Shown here in pieces: positions 46,954-57,144 of a stretch of DNA of 64,000 nucleotides. The position numbers and the translations under genes were made by a program. This DNA comes from Bondarzewia mesenterica. Taxonomy: Eukaryota > Basidiomycota > Agaricomycetes > Russulales > Bondarzewiaceae. The notes under the pieces are model-generated. The model was not told the origin of the DNA, did no database searches, and saw nothing but the letters and a program-made list of their open reading frames with translations. How positions within the stretch are numbered: the first letter of the stretch is position 1; each line of letters starts with the position of its first letter. The stretch spans positions 31,500 to 95,499 of the forward strand of contig SGPL01000052.1 of assembly GCA_004802705.1 (NCBI GenBank). The letters run 5' to 3'.

Positions 46954-48002
46954 TTCCGTCTATGACCTACTGCTTATCTCGTCTGGAGGAGGTAGAAGTT
47001 ATCAAAGTATGCTGTCCAATACCGTAGAGTGGATGGAGCCGCCCTCTAAACTTCAACAAAAACGCGCGCCACAGCGCGTGCAACGGACGCGTGACGCTTC
47101 GTGTTCGGTGTGACTAGTACTACTTACTGAACTCGACTTGTCCCTCTTCTGTAGTCTCCGTTGCAGTCCTTATACAAAACCTCTTCTGTATTGAAGGTCT
47201 GCAACGGAGACTAGACTTGTCCTATTAGCTTGTCCCTTACTGCGCAGGTTATCTTACGAGACTCGATCAGCAGTCGCAGACTCTGCGGCGGTGCTGCGTC
47301 CGAGCCCAAAGCACTTATTTCTGTTCGATCATTCAAATAAAATCCATGCACCCGGAAAACTGAACTTTTGCTTCATTTGCCTCCACCAAGCTAAGTAGCT
47401 TCTACTAGCTGGCGACTCGATTATCCTGGCAGAATTTAGCGATGAGCTAGTTTTCTGTAGTGATATAAATCGTATATATGTACTATAAGAAACTTTTCCA
47501 AAACTGGTCACCGATCAGAAATCGTTGGCGTGGATGGCTGGCTGGCAAAAACACAGTTCTCCTCCGGGCTGGCTCAATTGCATCCGCAGCCTCAATTAAA
47601 TAGACTCGGACAGTAGCCATGTGAGCTTCTCAATATCGAACAGTCTGCCTCCATGTCGCTCCGCGATTCGGCCGCCTCGGAGTTTCCTATTCATCGAGAA
47701 GGATGAAGACGCATGTGTATCGCCGACAAACCTGCGCATGATGCTTGTCTCAACGGTAAGAAAGAGTCGATAAGCATTAACGTACGAGATACGTTTATTC
47801 ACATAGTTGCCTTCATTGCCCTATGCTGTCAGTCTGAAGTCATGGCATTACGAGTGAGAATACATGGTTTCAATAATTTCACCGCTTTGATGATCTTAGA
47901 CGACAAGACGTCGAAAGGTACTCGCTCTTGAGCTTGAGGCCTTCGGACGAGTGACTGATTCCCCTGATCTCTGGCAAGACGCCGGGTGATCCGTGCACTA
48001 TA
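46954..48002. other. intergenic, about 1 kb
   Basis: RAD50 promoter side and 3' side of the short coiled-coil gene. It contains the inverted repeat at 47152-47213. Short frames at 47329-47511, 47596-47802 and 47713-47931 are not supported. Confidence 0.55.
47135..47222. repeat. inverted repeat with flanking 9-bp direct repeats
   Basis: Arms 47152-47171 (tagtctccgttgcagtcctt) and 47194-47213 pair over 20 positions with one mismatch, loop 22 nt. The 9-mer GACTTGTCC occurs at 47135-47143 and again at 47214-47222, directly against the right arm. It could be a small non-autonomous element remnant or a hairpin of the RAD50 upstream region. Confidence 0.7.
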
Positions 48003-48379
48003 TCAACGGCGCTTGGCCATCTGCATCGTCAAATTGTCTATGTACATCTGCAAGGTCGCATTGCCAGATGTGAGTTTATCGACGTCCGACTCCACAGACT
48101 TGACGCGCTCGAGCAGCGCTGTCGTTCGAACGTGATCAGCGGGTGGTTGAAACATGCGCCATCGTGGTCTATCAAACATACCACGGAGGTCCTCCTGAGC
48201 TGCAATGATATCCCTGTGCATTGCATTGACGAGTTCAGCAAGAGATACGAGATGAAAGAGAAACAGAAGGCGCACTTGATGGCCTTTTCCTTCTTCATTG
48301 CGTCCCTGATGATATCCCCCGAAGATGGCTGGACTGGTGCATCCCATGTAGCATCTTCCTCGAAGCCGAGGAAAGACAT
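48003..48379 (-). CDS. short coiled-coil protein (SCOC / DUF2205-like)
   Basis: Three exons on the minus strand join to about 83 residues: MSFLGFEEDATWDAPVQP...KKEKAIK, DIIAAQEDLR, ALLERVKSVESDVDKLTSGNATLQMYIDNLTMQMAKRR. The C-terminal heptad pattern and the length match the SCOC family, which binds Arl-type GTPases at the Golgi and is linked to autophagy in animals. Introns lie at about 48224-48275 (GTGCGC...cacag) and 48125-48190 (GTATGT...gacag). An ARL8 gene lies 1.6 kb away, but SCOC partners are usually Arl1-type, so no pairing is claimed. Family call is by pattern only. Confidence 0.72.
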
Positions 48380-48629
48380 GGTAATTTGAACAAATATCTG
48401 AGATGGTAGTTGTTAGAAATGCTGCTGCTGTAGCACCCCTGCAAATTCGATGATGGTCGCGGAAGATGACTAGTAACAGCTAGTAACTCTCGACGACTTC
48501 TCGACGCCACCGGGAACGGAAGTGAGCGGACCGAGAAAAGTACTGACGCGTCGCGCTTGCCACCTCCAACCTTGTCTCAAAACTCCTGATATCATTTAAG
48601 TAGCAACTTCTCAGCTCCACAGGCTCACC

Positions 48630-49840
48630 ATGCCATTAACGAATATGAACACAATTCTGGCATTCAAAGCTGGCCGCGCCTTTCGGCGCGAAGGGACCAA
48701 CGCCGTCGAAGCCAGCCTCGCCAAGGGCGCAATCGTTGTAGAGCGCGAGCGTGACGATGAGCTGCTGCATTTTATGTGGAAAAACCGGGAGACTAACGAA
48801 ACCGAGGAGGTACGCATTCATCTTTTTGTTTTTCTCAATCGTTTTACAAGAGAGAATTGTATCACTATACAGGATCTTCTTCTGTTTCCATCTGACGCGA
48901 CATTCGAGCGCGTCACACAAGCCGACGGACGGGTGTATGTTTTGAAATTCTCATCGTCAGATCAGAGACATTTTGTGTGTATCTGGTTCAATTATCGCTC
49001 GTCTCTTGATTAAATCTGTCGACTGATCAAATGGTCAACAGTTCTGGATGCAGGTAACGCATAGTTCAACGCACCATTTGGACAATTATGATTCAATCTT
49101 CGATGCAGAATGGTTCTTCGGCTCGCGATTCAGAATTCGTTCGGCATGTGAATAATCTTTTGCGTATCCCGGGATATATCCCTGTGTGGGACACTCGGAC
49201 ACCTGCACAAAGGGCTGCTGCTGAAGCCAATGCGCCTCAACACTCTGCCCCCGTGCCCTCCGGGTCGTCTCAGCCACAATCGTATGAGTCTTTCCGATAT
49301 TCAATGGTCTAAACCACTTCGCTAAATTGCTTGTAGAGAGCCAGCTATAGGCGCGGGGCAGCCGACACAGGACCAACTCGCTCAGCTTCGTACCCTTGTA
49401 GAGCAGATGTCCGGCGGCCCTGGTGCCACTTCCGAACCAGGTCAGTCCAGCTTCGACACAAGTCGGTATCCTCAATCGAATTCTTAAACAACTCACATTC
49501 GACTATTGTTATAGAACTATCCCTAATGGACATACTCACTCCTGCAGTTCTCACACCCCTCTTCACTTCTCACCCTGCGTTGATCCCTACCCTTTTCCCC
49601 CATCTTCCCGCAGACCTACCTACCTCCCCCTCGCCTGAGGTCATATCTCAAATCGTTTCATCGCCACAGTTCCGCAGCGCTGTCCTTAGCTTCGACCGCG
49701 CCTTGCGCACGGGTATGCTTGGTGGGCTTGTGAGACAATTGGGCTTGCCGGTGGAGGCTGGAACGGGCGTTGAAGCGTTCTTAAGGGCTATTGCGGAGCA
49801 GGCGAGGGGTGAAGGCGGAGAGAGAATGGATACAGATTGA
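48630..49840 (+). CDS. RPN13: proteasomal ubiquitin receptor Rpn13 / ADRM1
   Basis: Binds ubiquitin on the 19S particle and recruits the deubiquitinase UCH37. The N-terminal Pru domain reads ILAFKAGRAFRREGTNAVEA, KGAIVVERERDDELLHFMWKNRETNETEE, DLLLFPSDATFERV, GRVYVLKFSSSDQRHFFWMQ; the C-terminal DEUBAD domain is LSLMDILTPAVLTPLFTSHP to EAFLRAIAEQA. Exons: 48630-48808, 48873-48974, 49042-49053, about 49110-49281, 49336-49441, about 49517-49840. The third exon is only 12 nt and codes exactly FWMQ. Two in-frame ATGs (48630 and 48645) are possible starts. All junctions in frame; the protein ends ERMDTD. Confidence 0.93.
49042..49053 (+). other. 12-nt microexon of RPN13
   Basis: Twelve bases flanked by caacag and gtaacg encode FWMQ, the end of the conserved RHFFWMQ strand of the Pru domain. 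Without it the frame is kept but the strand is lost. Confidence 0.85.
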
Positions 49841-50015
49841 TTGATGTTGCAGCTCTTATGTAAATCGTCTTAGTCTTGCTATTGACCTCATGTTGAGTTA
49901 GGAATGGCCGGCGTGACGATAGTGGCCTCCAAAATCGAGGGGTATATACGTGAACGACATAGTATACATACGATCGGGGTAAATATACTCCAGGTAGATG
50001 ATGTCTCAGTAAACA

Positions 50016-51170
50016 TTAATGACTGCGCCCGGCCAACCACTGCAAGACGATATCCCTGCATATGTTGTTGAAATGGAGCTCTGTATTGACATGGCTTGCA
50101 CTCACAAATTGTGCTGACTCTTCATTGAGCACTACATTATGGGTCAATGAAGGATGGTCCATGTAAAACATGCTGTCTGTCCCTACCGAATAACACTGTG
50201 CGGAGATGAGACGGTGCGACAAACAGAAGATGGCGCGATGAGCTCACCGAAACGGGCCTCCCTTGTACCTTGTCCAATTCGCTGACAGTGATAAAGAATA
50301 TGTGAGATTGAGAGTATGATTCAGAAGTGTATGTCACCTACAGGGCCTTGATAATTTCATTCACGGTAGCATGCCCTTCGAGATCATTCTTATTGCCGAG
50401 CTGCGAACAAAGTTCCCGCGTACTGCAGCAAAGGTGATGTTCCAAGACTTACGACCAATAGTGGAACACTGGCCAGACTTGGCTGATTCAGAAGCGAATG
50501 AAGTTCGAAGCGTGCAGTTTCAAATTTCTCTTTCTGTAATGATCATTGCTGTCAAAAGGACGAATTGTAGGGGGAAAAGAAGTGCGCTCACATCACAAGA
50601 GTCTACCACGAAGCTAGAGTACGACATGAGCACGTCACAAGATGAAGGGACGAGGGACGAGGATCTTACACCACTGCGTCGACACCATGACAGTACCTCT
50701 CCCACATGGAGCGGAACTTTGGTTGGCCTGGCATCATCCAACGCCCCCAGTAATTACGGTGACACAATTGTAAATGATATCAACAACTCACCTGCGACGT
50801 CCCAAATCTTGAGGGTCACATTGCCCTTCCTTACCTTGCGGAAGTTGAATGCGACAGTGGGCACAACGTCTTCACTCCACTAGAACATCCAGTGCATGAG
50901 ATGTGTGCCCGATTGAGTAAAAGCATAGGGGAGTACCTGCCCCGAGCCGATGACATTGACAAAGGAAGTCTTCCCGGAAGCCTTCGAACATCAGGAGGTG
51001 TGCAAAGAACCTGGATAGTAGACAAGATACCTGCAGACCGACGACGGATAATTCTGCAGCTTTTGAGAAGAAGAGCCTGTGGCAGACTCGTCAACAAAGG
51101 ACGTGTCACCAGCGAAAACAGTGACCTACCCACTAAACCATTGAAGGATTGAAAAGAAGAAACTAGACAT
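50016..51170 (-). CDS. ARL8: Arf-like GTPase ARL8
   Basis: Small GTPase for lysosome/vacuole and vesicle positioning. Many very small exons on the minus strand: [161 protein letters not shown], and [21 protein letters not shown] after the DxAGQ motif is the ARL8 signature, and LGNKNDL is the base motif. The P-loop reads GLQASGKTS rather than the usual GLQNAGKTS, still a valid GxxxxGKT. The N-terminus lacks the Gly2 myristoylation site, as in other ARL8 proteins. Confidence 0.88.
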
Positions 51171-51382
51171 GGGTCGTGCGTGACCAACAAATTCGTGTCA
51201 AGTGGTTCTATGATACACTTTACATGTAAAAGACTGGGTCAAGTGGGGGTCAAGTCTCCGAGCTTGCGGAAAAATAGGATAGATGTTAGGGTTGATTTGC
51301 TGACTAAACTATTTAGCTGCCATGCTTTGCACATCCAATATTGTGAACTTCGCGCCTCTTCGCGCGTTGGAACGTTGCTTGT

Positions 51383-54300
51383 ATGAACGTCTTGCACCAC
51401 GCCTGCTCACGACTCGCCTCTCCTCTTCGCAAGAAAACTTTCGCTTCTGCCATAGTTTCTTTGCAATGCCATGGATTTAGCGATCGCTCCGTCAAGGCCG
51501 GCGTCACCAATGCGTCAGAAAAAAAGCTAGCCAGTCGCCTCCGTGCTCGAATGCCTCAAGGCAGCTCGTCCGATATAATCTCTTCGTCGAAGAAAATTCT
51601 TGGGAGAAATCATTGGCACTCAGAGAATCTCCTCAGCACCCTTCATACCGCCATTTTTCCTGGTCAGTCCATGTCGAAGGAGTTGGCGGGTAATTCTGAG
51701 TCGGCGAAAGTCAAACAAAAGAAAAAGAAGAAGAAAAATAAGACAAAGCTATATTCGAATGCAGAGGCGGTTTCAGCTCCGCAGGTTGATTTTGCGTCTC
51801 CTTCACTGGGCGACCCTGCAAAGAATGCCAATGGTGTGTTCTTACGTTTACCTGTCTCAGCTTGGTTTGAAAATCGTCATACACCAGAGTTAGAATTGCC
51901 CTCTTCTTTCGATGACCAGGACAAGGATACAGCCCCTCATATACCGCGGACATTGCTCTATACACGACGCATAGAAGGAATTATCCAACCTCTCAATCGC
52001 TCAGTCCTCGAAGGTATGTGTGTTCAGACACTCAGACATCTTCAATGTGCCAGCTCACGCTTCGATTAGATCTCGATCCACCATCGCCTCAACAACCTAT
52101 CGCCAAACTTGGACATGGCCTTGACCGGATCCTCTTCAAGTAGGTCTCTGCAATGCCAATTGTTGCTGGCTGGTGCTCAGTGCGATTTTCCCCCATCAGT
52201 CCCGGCGTTAGCTGGCTACAAGACCCCCGCTCTCGTGTCTACAATTTCACAACATGGTTGGAATCAATACCCTCCGTCAAGGACTTTGCGTTTGAGCGTC
52301 TGGGAGGGTTTATCAGCAGCTCACGGGACCAGGTGAGTGTATCCCGCCATCCCCAAATCTTACCCAATCGTTTGATTGTAGCGCATTCTGTGACAGGACT
52401 TGTGGTCTTTAGCAAAGCGTGAGGGCCGTACTTTCGCAGGATCGACATCTTCCCTCACTGGTCTGCTCAGCCAGATCTATTTCTTGATTTCAGGCGACAA
52501 AGGTGTAAACACAACATGCTTGAGTAAACATTTCCAGTTCGAGGTAAGATCGCCAACCGACATTTCTTCATTTCAGATAACAATTTATTATTATACAGCC
52601 GACAACATTCACTTCTGGTCAGCGTATGCCTGCATCAATCGTATTGAAGCATAACGATGGCGTGTACGCAATCGATTCTGACAGTTTGATCCCTGGAAGT
52701 GCGGAGAAAAACGTATTGACATGGATGGTTCGTCTAATTCTCTGAGGATTTTCGGATTGACTTTCTAAATTGAATCTCGCAGGGTACTCTTCTTGAAAAA
52801 TTCCTCACGACGTCACCCGAGAAATTCTCTCGGCTTCTACGGTCATCTGACGACCCCCTAGAGCCCGAAGACAGTCCCACCCGTGAAGCTTACCGCTACT
52901 CCAAGGTAGTTTCCGGTTGCTCCTGCATTTCGTGATATTTTCTCATCGAATTTCCAGTCAGCCAAATTTGTCATGCGCTCACAGTTGGATTGTCACGATT
53001 CTCGCTTGCCAGGAACGGGCGTCTTTGACATTAAGACTCGCGCAGCTGTTCCCATTCGTCTTGATCTTATGAACTACGAGGAAAATTCGGGTTATCTCAT
53101 ACGCACACTCCAGGGTCCTCTTGAAAGTTTCGAGAAGGAGTATTATGACCTTATCAGGTCTGCCTTTCTCAAATACAGGTACAATGCTTTCGTTTGATCT
53201 TTGTCTCGTGATGTGAGTGGCTGAATATATGCGGGTGTAGTTTCCAGGCACGAATAGGGAACATGGATGGCGTCTTCGTCGCATACCACAACACGGCGCG
53301 CATATTCGGTTTCCAGTACATACCCCTTTCGGAGATGGACGAACGAATATTTGGGCAGGAGGGTCGCGGGGATCGCGTGTTCGAAAAGTGTGTTGGAATG
53401 TTGGAGAATATTTTGGATGAGGCCATACATCATTTCCCAAACCAGGTGCGTTCATGTTGTCGTGATAAAGTCTAGTTTTGTGCTGCTTTGCTGATTGTAT
53501 GGTCCCCTCAAAGTCAATTCGCTGCATTGCGGAGAAGGTGGAATGCAAGGACTCTCTTATGATATTCCTCGAACCTGTGGATTGGGACGAGACCGTGCAG
53601 GGCCCTGTGCATATCGTCCAGTTGGACGTTGTGGTTGTCAATTATGCTGGCGACCTCGAAGTACGCGGGTCCACAGCTATCTCACATGTTGAACTCCCCT
53701 GTACGTCTCCCTATACCTTCCATGCCTCGGTTTTGCGTAAGACTACTTATCTCTTGTCCATGATTGACAGGGACAATTCTCTGGTCCATCTCCACTTCCT
53801 CTCTTTCTCAGCGAGAGATTCGCGCAAACCTCTCTGAAGTGCGTGAGCGCCAATTCCGCGCATACAATCTCCCGACCGGGGTGAGTCTGAAGGAGATGGA
53901 GAAACGATGGGAAGACATGCAATACAACCTTGCGGCGTCAAGCGACGCGGGCCCACAATTCGACCCGGTGTACTGGCAGGAGGCTGGCGCAAACGTGCAG
54001 TCGCTGAGAGGGCTGGCGCGGGCGGGGAGGAAGGACAGCATGAGAGAGGCGCGGGAGGGATGGGAGGCGGGGGGGAAGAAGAAGGTGTGGGGTGTGCCGG
54101 AGGAACTGTGGACGGGCTTCGAGGAAGTTGTGGACAAAGGGTCACTGGATGGAGGGGTTAAAGCGATGCCCATCGCTGAGGTAGTCACGGATGGGGGTTT
54201 GGGAGGTGTTGGAGCGGAGAGTTCATCATCGTCACCGTTTGGGCCTGCAATTTTCTCAGAGGCGCATGCGGATGATGTGTTGAACAGAGCGATGGAGACG

Positions 54301-54882
54301 ATGGAGTTCGTGCAGGATCAGCGGGCGGCGAAATCCCGGACAATGAAGTCGAATGAGAGAGAAGCACTGGACTTCATGCACAGTCAAGTGGAGGCAGTGC
54401 CGGACAAGGAGGAGGCGACAGAGATGAGCACTTCCTTGACTGAAGAAGGCCAAGCGCGGATGGCTGAAGTAGCTTCGTCTTCGTTGGTGGCCGAGCTCCC
54501 TTTGCAGGCTACCTCGTCCGACGATATGTCGGGCACTCTCGTTGTCCTGACTGACAATGCAGCCGACAGTGCCGTGGCCGCCGATGCCTCGATGGATGCT
54601 AGAGAGTGCAGTTCGTCGACGCCGGCTTCATCGCCTTCGTCAATGACAGATTCACCTTCATTGGTGGCCGAGCTCCCTTTGCAGGCTACCTCGTCCGACG
54701 ATATGTCGGGCACTCTCGTCGTCCCGTCTGACAATGCAGCCGACAGTGCCGTGGCCGCCGATGCCTCGATGGATGCTAAGGAAGGCAGTTCGTCAGACGC
54801 CGGCCTCATCGCCTTCGTCAGTAATAATGGATTTACTGACGCTAGTGAGAATGCCTCCGGTGCCTTCTGCCCATTACCCTGA
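51383..54882 (+). CDS. PET127: mitochondrial Pet127 family protein
   Basis: Mitochondrial membrane-associated protein needed for RNA 5' processing and turnover in yeast, with a PD-(D/E)XK nuclease-like core. N-terminus MNVLHHACSRLASPLRKKTFAS looks like a presequence; a Lys-rich run (KQKKKKKKNK) follows. Core segments: LLYTRRIEGIIQPLN, KLGHGLDRILFNPGVSWLQDPRSRVYNFTTWL, GSTSSLTGLLSQIYFLIS, KFVMRSQLDCHDSRLPGTGVFDIKTRAAVPIRLD, GPLESFEKEYYDLIRSAFLKY, IGNMDGVFVAYHNTARIFGFQYIPL. LDC-x-D-x-RLPGTGVFDIKTRA carries the acidic and DIK residues of the fold. The C-terminus from about 54481 is a tandem repeat rich in S, A, D and T; an extra A at 54795 in repeat 2 shifts the frame to a stop at 54880-54882, while the other frame would run to 55162. 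Confidence 0.92.
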
Positions 54883-54985
54883 TATTGATAACGCGCAGCC
54901 CTCGACCTCCGAACCTCCCGTAGTCGACAGCGCCGTGGCCGCCGATGCCTCGCTGGATGCTAGAGAGGGCACTTCGTCGATGCCG
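54481..54985 (+). repeat. 177-bp tandem repeat in the PET127 C-terminus
   Basis: Copy 1 (54481-54657) and copy 2 (54658 to about 54834) are near identical for 130 bases, coding LVAELPLQATSSDDMSGTLV and DSAVAADASMDA. A third partial copy (54926-54985) repeats only the DSAVAADAS part, but in the other reading frame because of one extra base in copy 2. Confidence 0.9.
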
Positions 54986-55162
54986 ACGTCATCGCTTTCG
55001 GAGGCATCCCGTCTTTATGATGAGTCACTCGCGCTGGCTAGCGACTCCCCGGCGGTGTCCTCTGCAGATGTCGCAACAGAAAACCCGTCAACCGCACCAG
55101 AAACCAGTATGGATGCGAGCACGAGCACGACTGCTCAGCACAACGATGCGTCTGGGAGATGA

Positions 55163-55523
55163 CATAGACACGCCGCGTCTGTCTCGGCGCTCAACGATCG
55201 TCGGACTATCACTATTGATGTTTATCATACATAGATTTATTGGGCGGATAGGATGGCCCTTGGGTTATCTAAAGTACCTTACTCACACTCTGCGTTCTGC
55301 ATGTTCTACGATTCGGATAGTGCACACGTTTAATGTCACCTCAGTTCAGATCATCTTCCTACCGTGTCTGCCTCAGCCAGTCCATAGTCCGATGGTTGTT
55401 AAAGACGTCGGACGCTCGATAAATTTCTGCGGTTGGGAACAACAGCGAAAATGTACATAGTGATACGAGGGATTGACACATTCTTCTTGCAACCGTTGCT
55501 GTTCCAATGCTCACCGGCAAATC
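55163..55523. other. convergent intergenic region
   Basis: Between the PET127 end (plus) and the PL14 stop (minus). No feature seen. Confidence 0.55.
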
Positions 55524-56804
55524 CTATAACTCATCTCGCTTTTGACTGAACTGCTGGAAGTCCTGCACCAATATTGGACGGACAACCGCGCCAGTTATGG
55601 AGGCAAACCAAGCGCGCTGGTCTTTGGGTGAAGCCCAATCTGGTTTGTTCCCTATACTCGGGGAGCATAGATGAAGTTGATCACGAGGAATCAATAAGGC
55701 ACGCGAAGGTGGTCACACACCATCGTGGGTTAGAAACCAGAATGAGAAGTACTCACCTCCGAAAAATGTTTGAAAATGCATGCCCTGAATCCGCGATGCT
55801 GGATCGTCCCGCAATAGGAGACCGACAGCTCGTATGACAGAAGTGCCATCAATGTAGACTTCAACCTCGCCTGCGTGGACGTCAGAACGACTCTTTTCAT
55901 GACCTCCCTATCGCAACAAAAGGTAAATTCGGAGGAAAGGCGCACCGTTCTCTGCGCCAACGTCATTCAACCTCACCCTCATGGCGACTTTGTGCCATCT
56001 TCCCGACTCGAACTTCCACGCGCCGCGTCCCACAGATATCCCAAAGTCCGGGTTCTGATGCGAAGACGGTGGAACACTGAGAAGCTGCGCGGCGTTGCTA
56101 GATGTCAAGGGAAGGTAGGCATAGAGTTCGCCAATGCCTTCGGCACTACAGAATGGCAGGATATCAAGAGAGACGACGGACAATCAAGATACAAATGTGA
56201 TGGATAGCTCGGAAAGATCAGCGCACCGCCACATAAGACGAAGGTCAAAACATTTGCACCGTTCGTTCTTCCGTCCACCAGAGCACCCGTACGCAGAATT
56301 GCCGACCCCACCAACTATTCATTCCACCCGCACCAGGTGGAATCCAATAGGATATTAATCAAAAACAAGAAACGGAGCAAATAGCGCACATATGCCAGGG
56401 AGTTTCCCTCCCTTCATCCACTCCCATCCCTCCTCGAACATCACTTCATATCCCATGATCGCCTCCTCTGCATCACGCAGCTGCTCTGCAAAAGTCCGAG
56501 GACCACTCAAATAAAATCCAAACCCGCCTTTGATCTCTCCTGCTGGATTTATGCTGCCCTTGGGATATATAGCTTCCCAAGCCTCTCTACGCTCTCCCTC
56601 GTGTGATATATCTGAGGACGAAGAGAAGCATACGACATTGTGAGTAAGAAGCTTCGGCTGGGTGATTTTGTGGACGCCGAGAGAAGTATCGGAAATGGGT
56701 GTCAGGGAAATGCTGCCAGAATTATCTGTGAACAATGGCGAAGTTGTAAAGGCGAATTGCAGACCAGAGATGGGCAACGGGAGGAGAGGTGATTGCGAAG
56801 TCAT
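55524..56804 (-). CDS. polysaccharide lyase family 14 protein
   Basis: Fungal PL14 (alginate/glucuronan lyase-like). Exon 1 starts MTSQSPLLPLPISG and holds WEAIYPKGSINPAGEIKGGFGFYL and MGYEVMFEEGWEWMKGGKLPG; then GGVGNSAYGCSGGR, CFDLRLMWR, AEGIGELYAYLPLT, DFGISVGRGAWKFESGRWHKVAMRVRLND, GEVEVYIDGTSVIRAVGLLLRDD, GMHFQTFFGG and WASPKDQRAWFASITGAV. The KGGKLPG-GG, GRGAW.F..GRW and TFFGG motifs define the family. No signal peptide is obvious at this start, so an upstream exon may be missing or the protein is intracellular. A one-base loss in an AA/TT run near 56270 (GGRK-ERCKCFDLRL) breaks the frame, and the first intron lacks a clear GT donor at the expected site (GGCATATG). Function in the cell wall or polysaccharide turnover is inferred from the family. 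Confidence 0.82.
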
Positions 56805-57144
56805 AATTTATTCAAACCAAGCCACGGCAGCGTACTTGCACGACTGGGCGAGGCGCTCAACGCGGGTACGTGGGCGGGTTGCAAATTGTGAACCAAGAAA
56901 AAAGACCCAGCGGCTGCAATGTGCATCGGAACCTTTCCATGAAAAATATGAAAAATCAATGAAAAATCACAGCGCCATGCACAAGCAACATCTTCTCAGT
57001 TCTACTCATTACAGAGTAAAACAATTGTCGTAGAATCAAACACAGTGCCCACAACAAGGGCCATAAGTAACATAGAAACGACAAAAAATGCACAACAGCC
57101 TTAGTCAAGAAAGAATAGAGAAGTACACAACAGGTCCTCCCTCC
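56805..57144. other. intergenic
   Basis: Upstream of PL14 and downstream of SPF45. A direct repeat atgaaaaat(atgaaaaatca) is at about 56938-56968. Nothing else. Confidence 0.5.
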
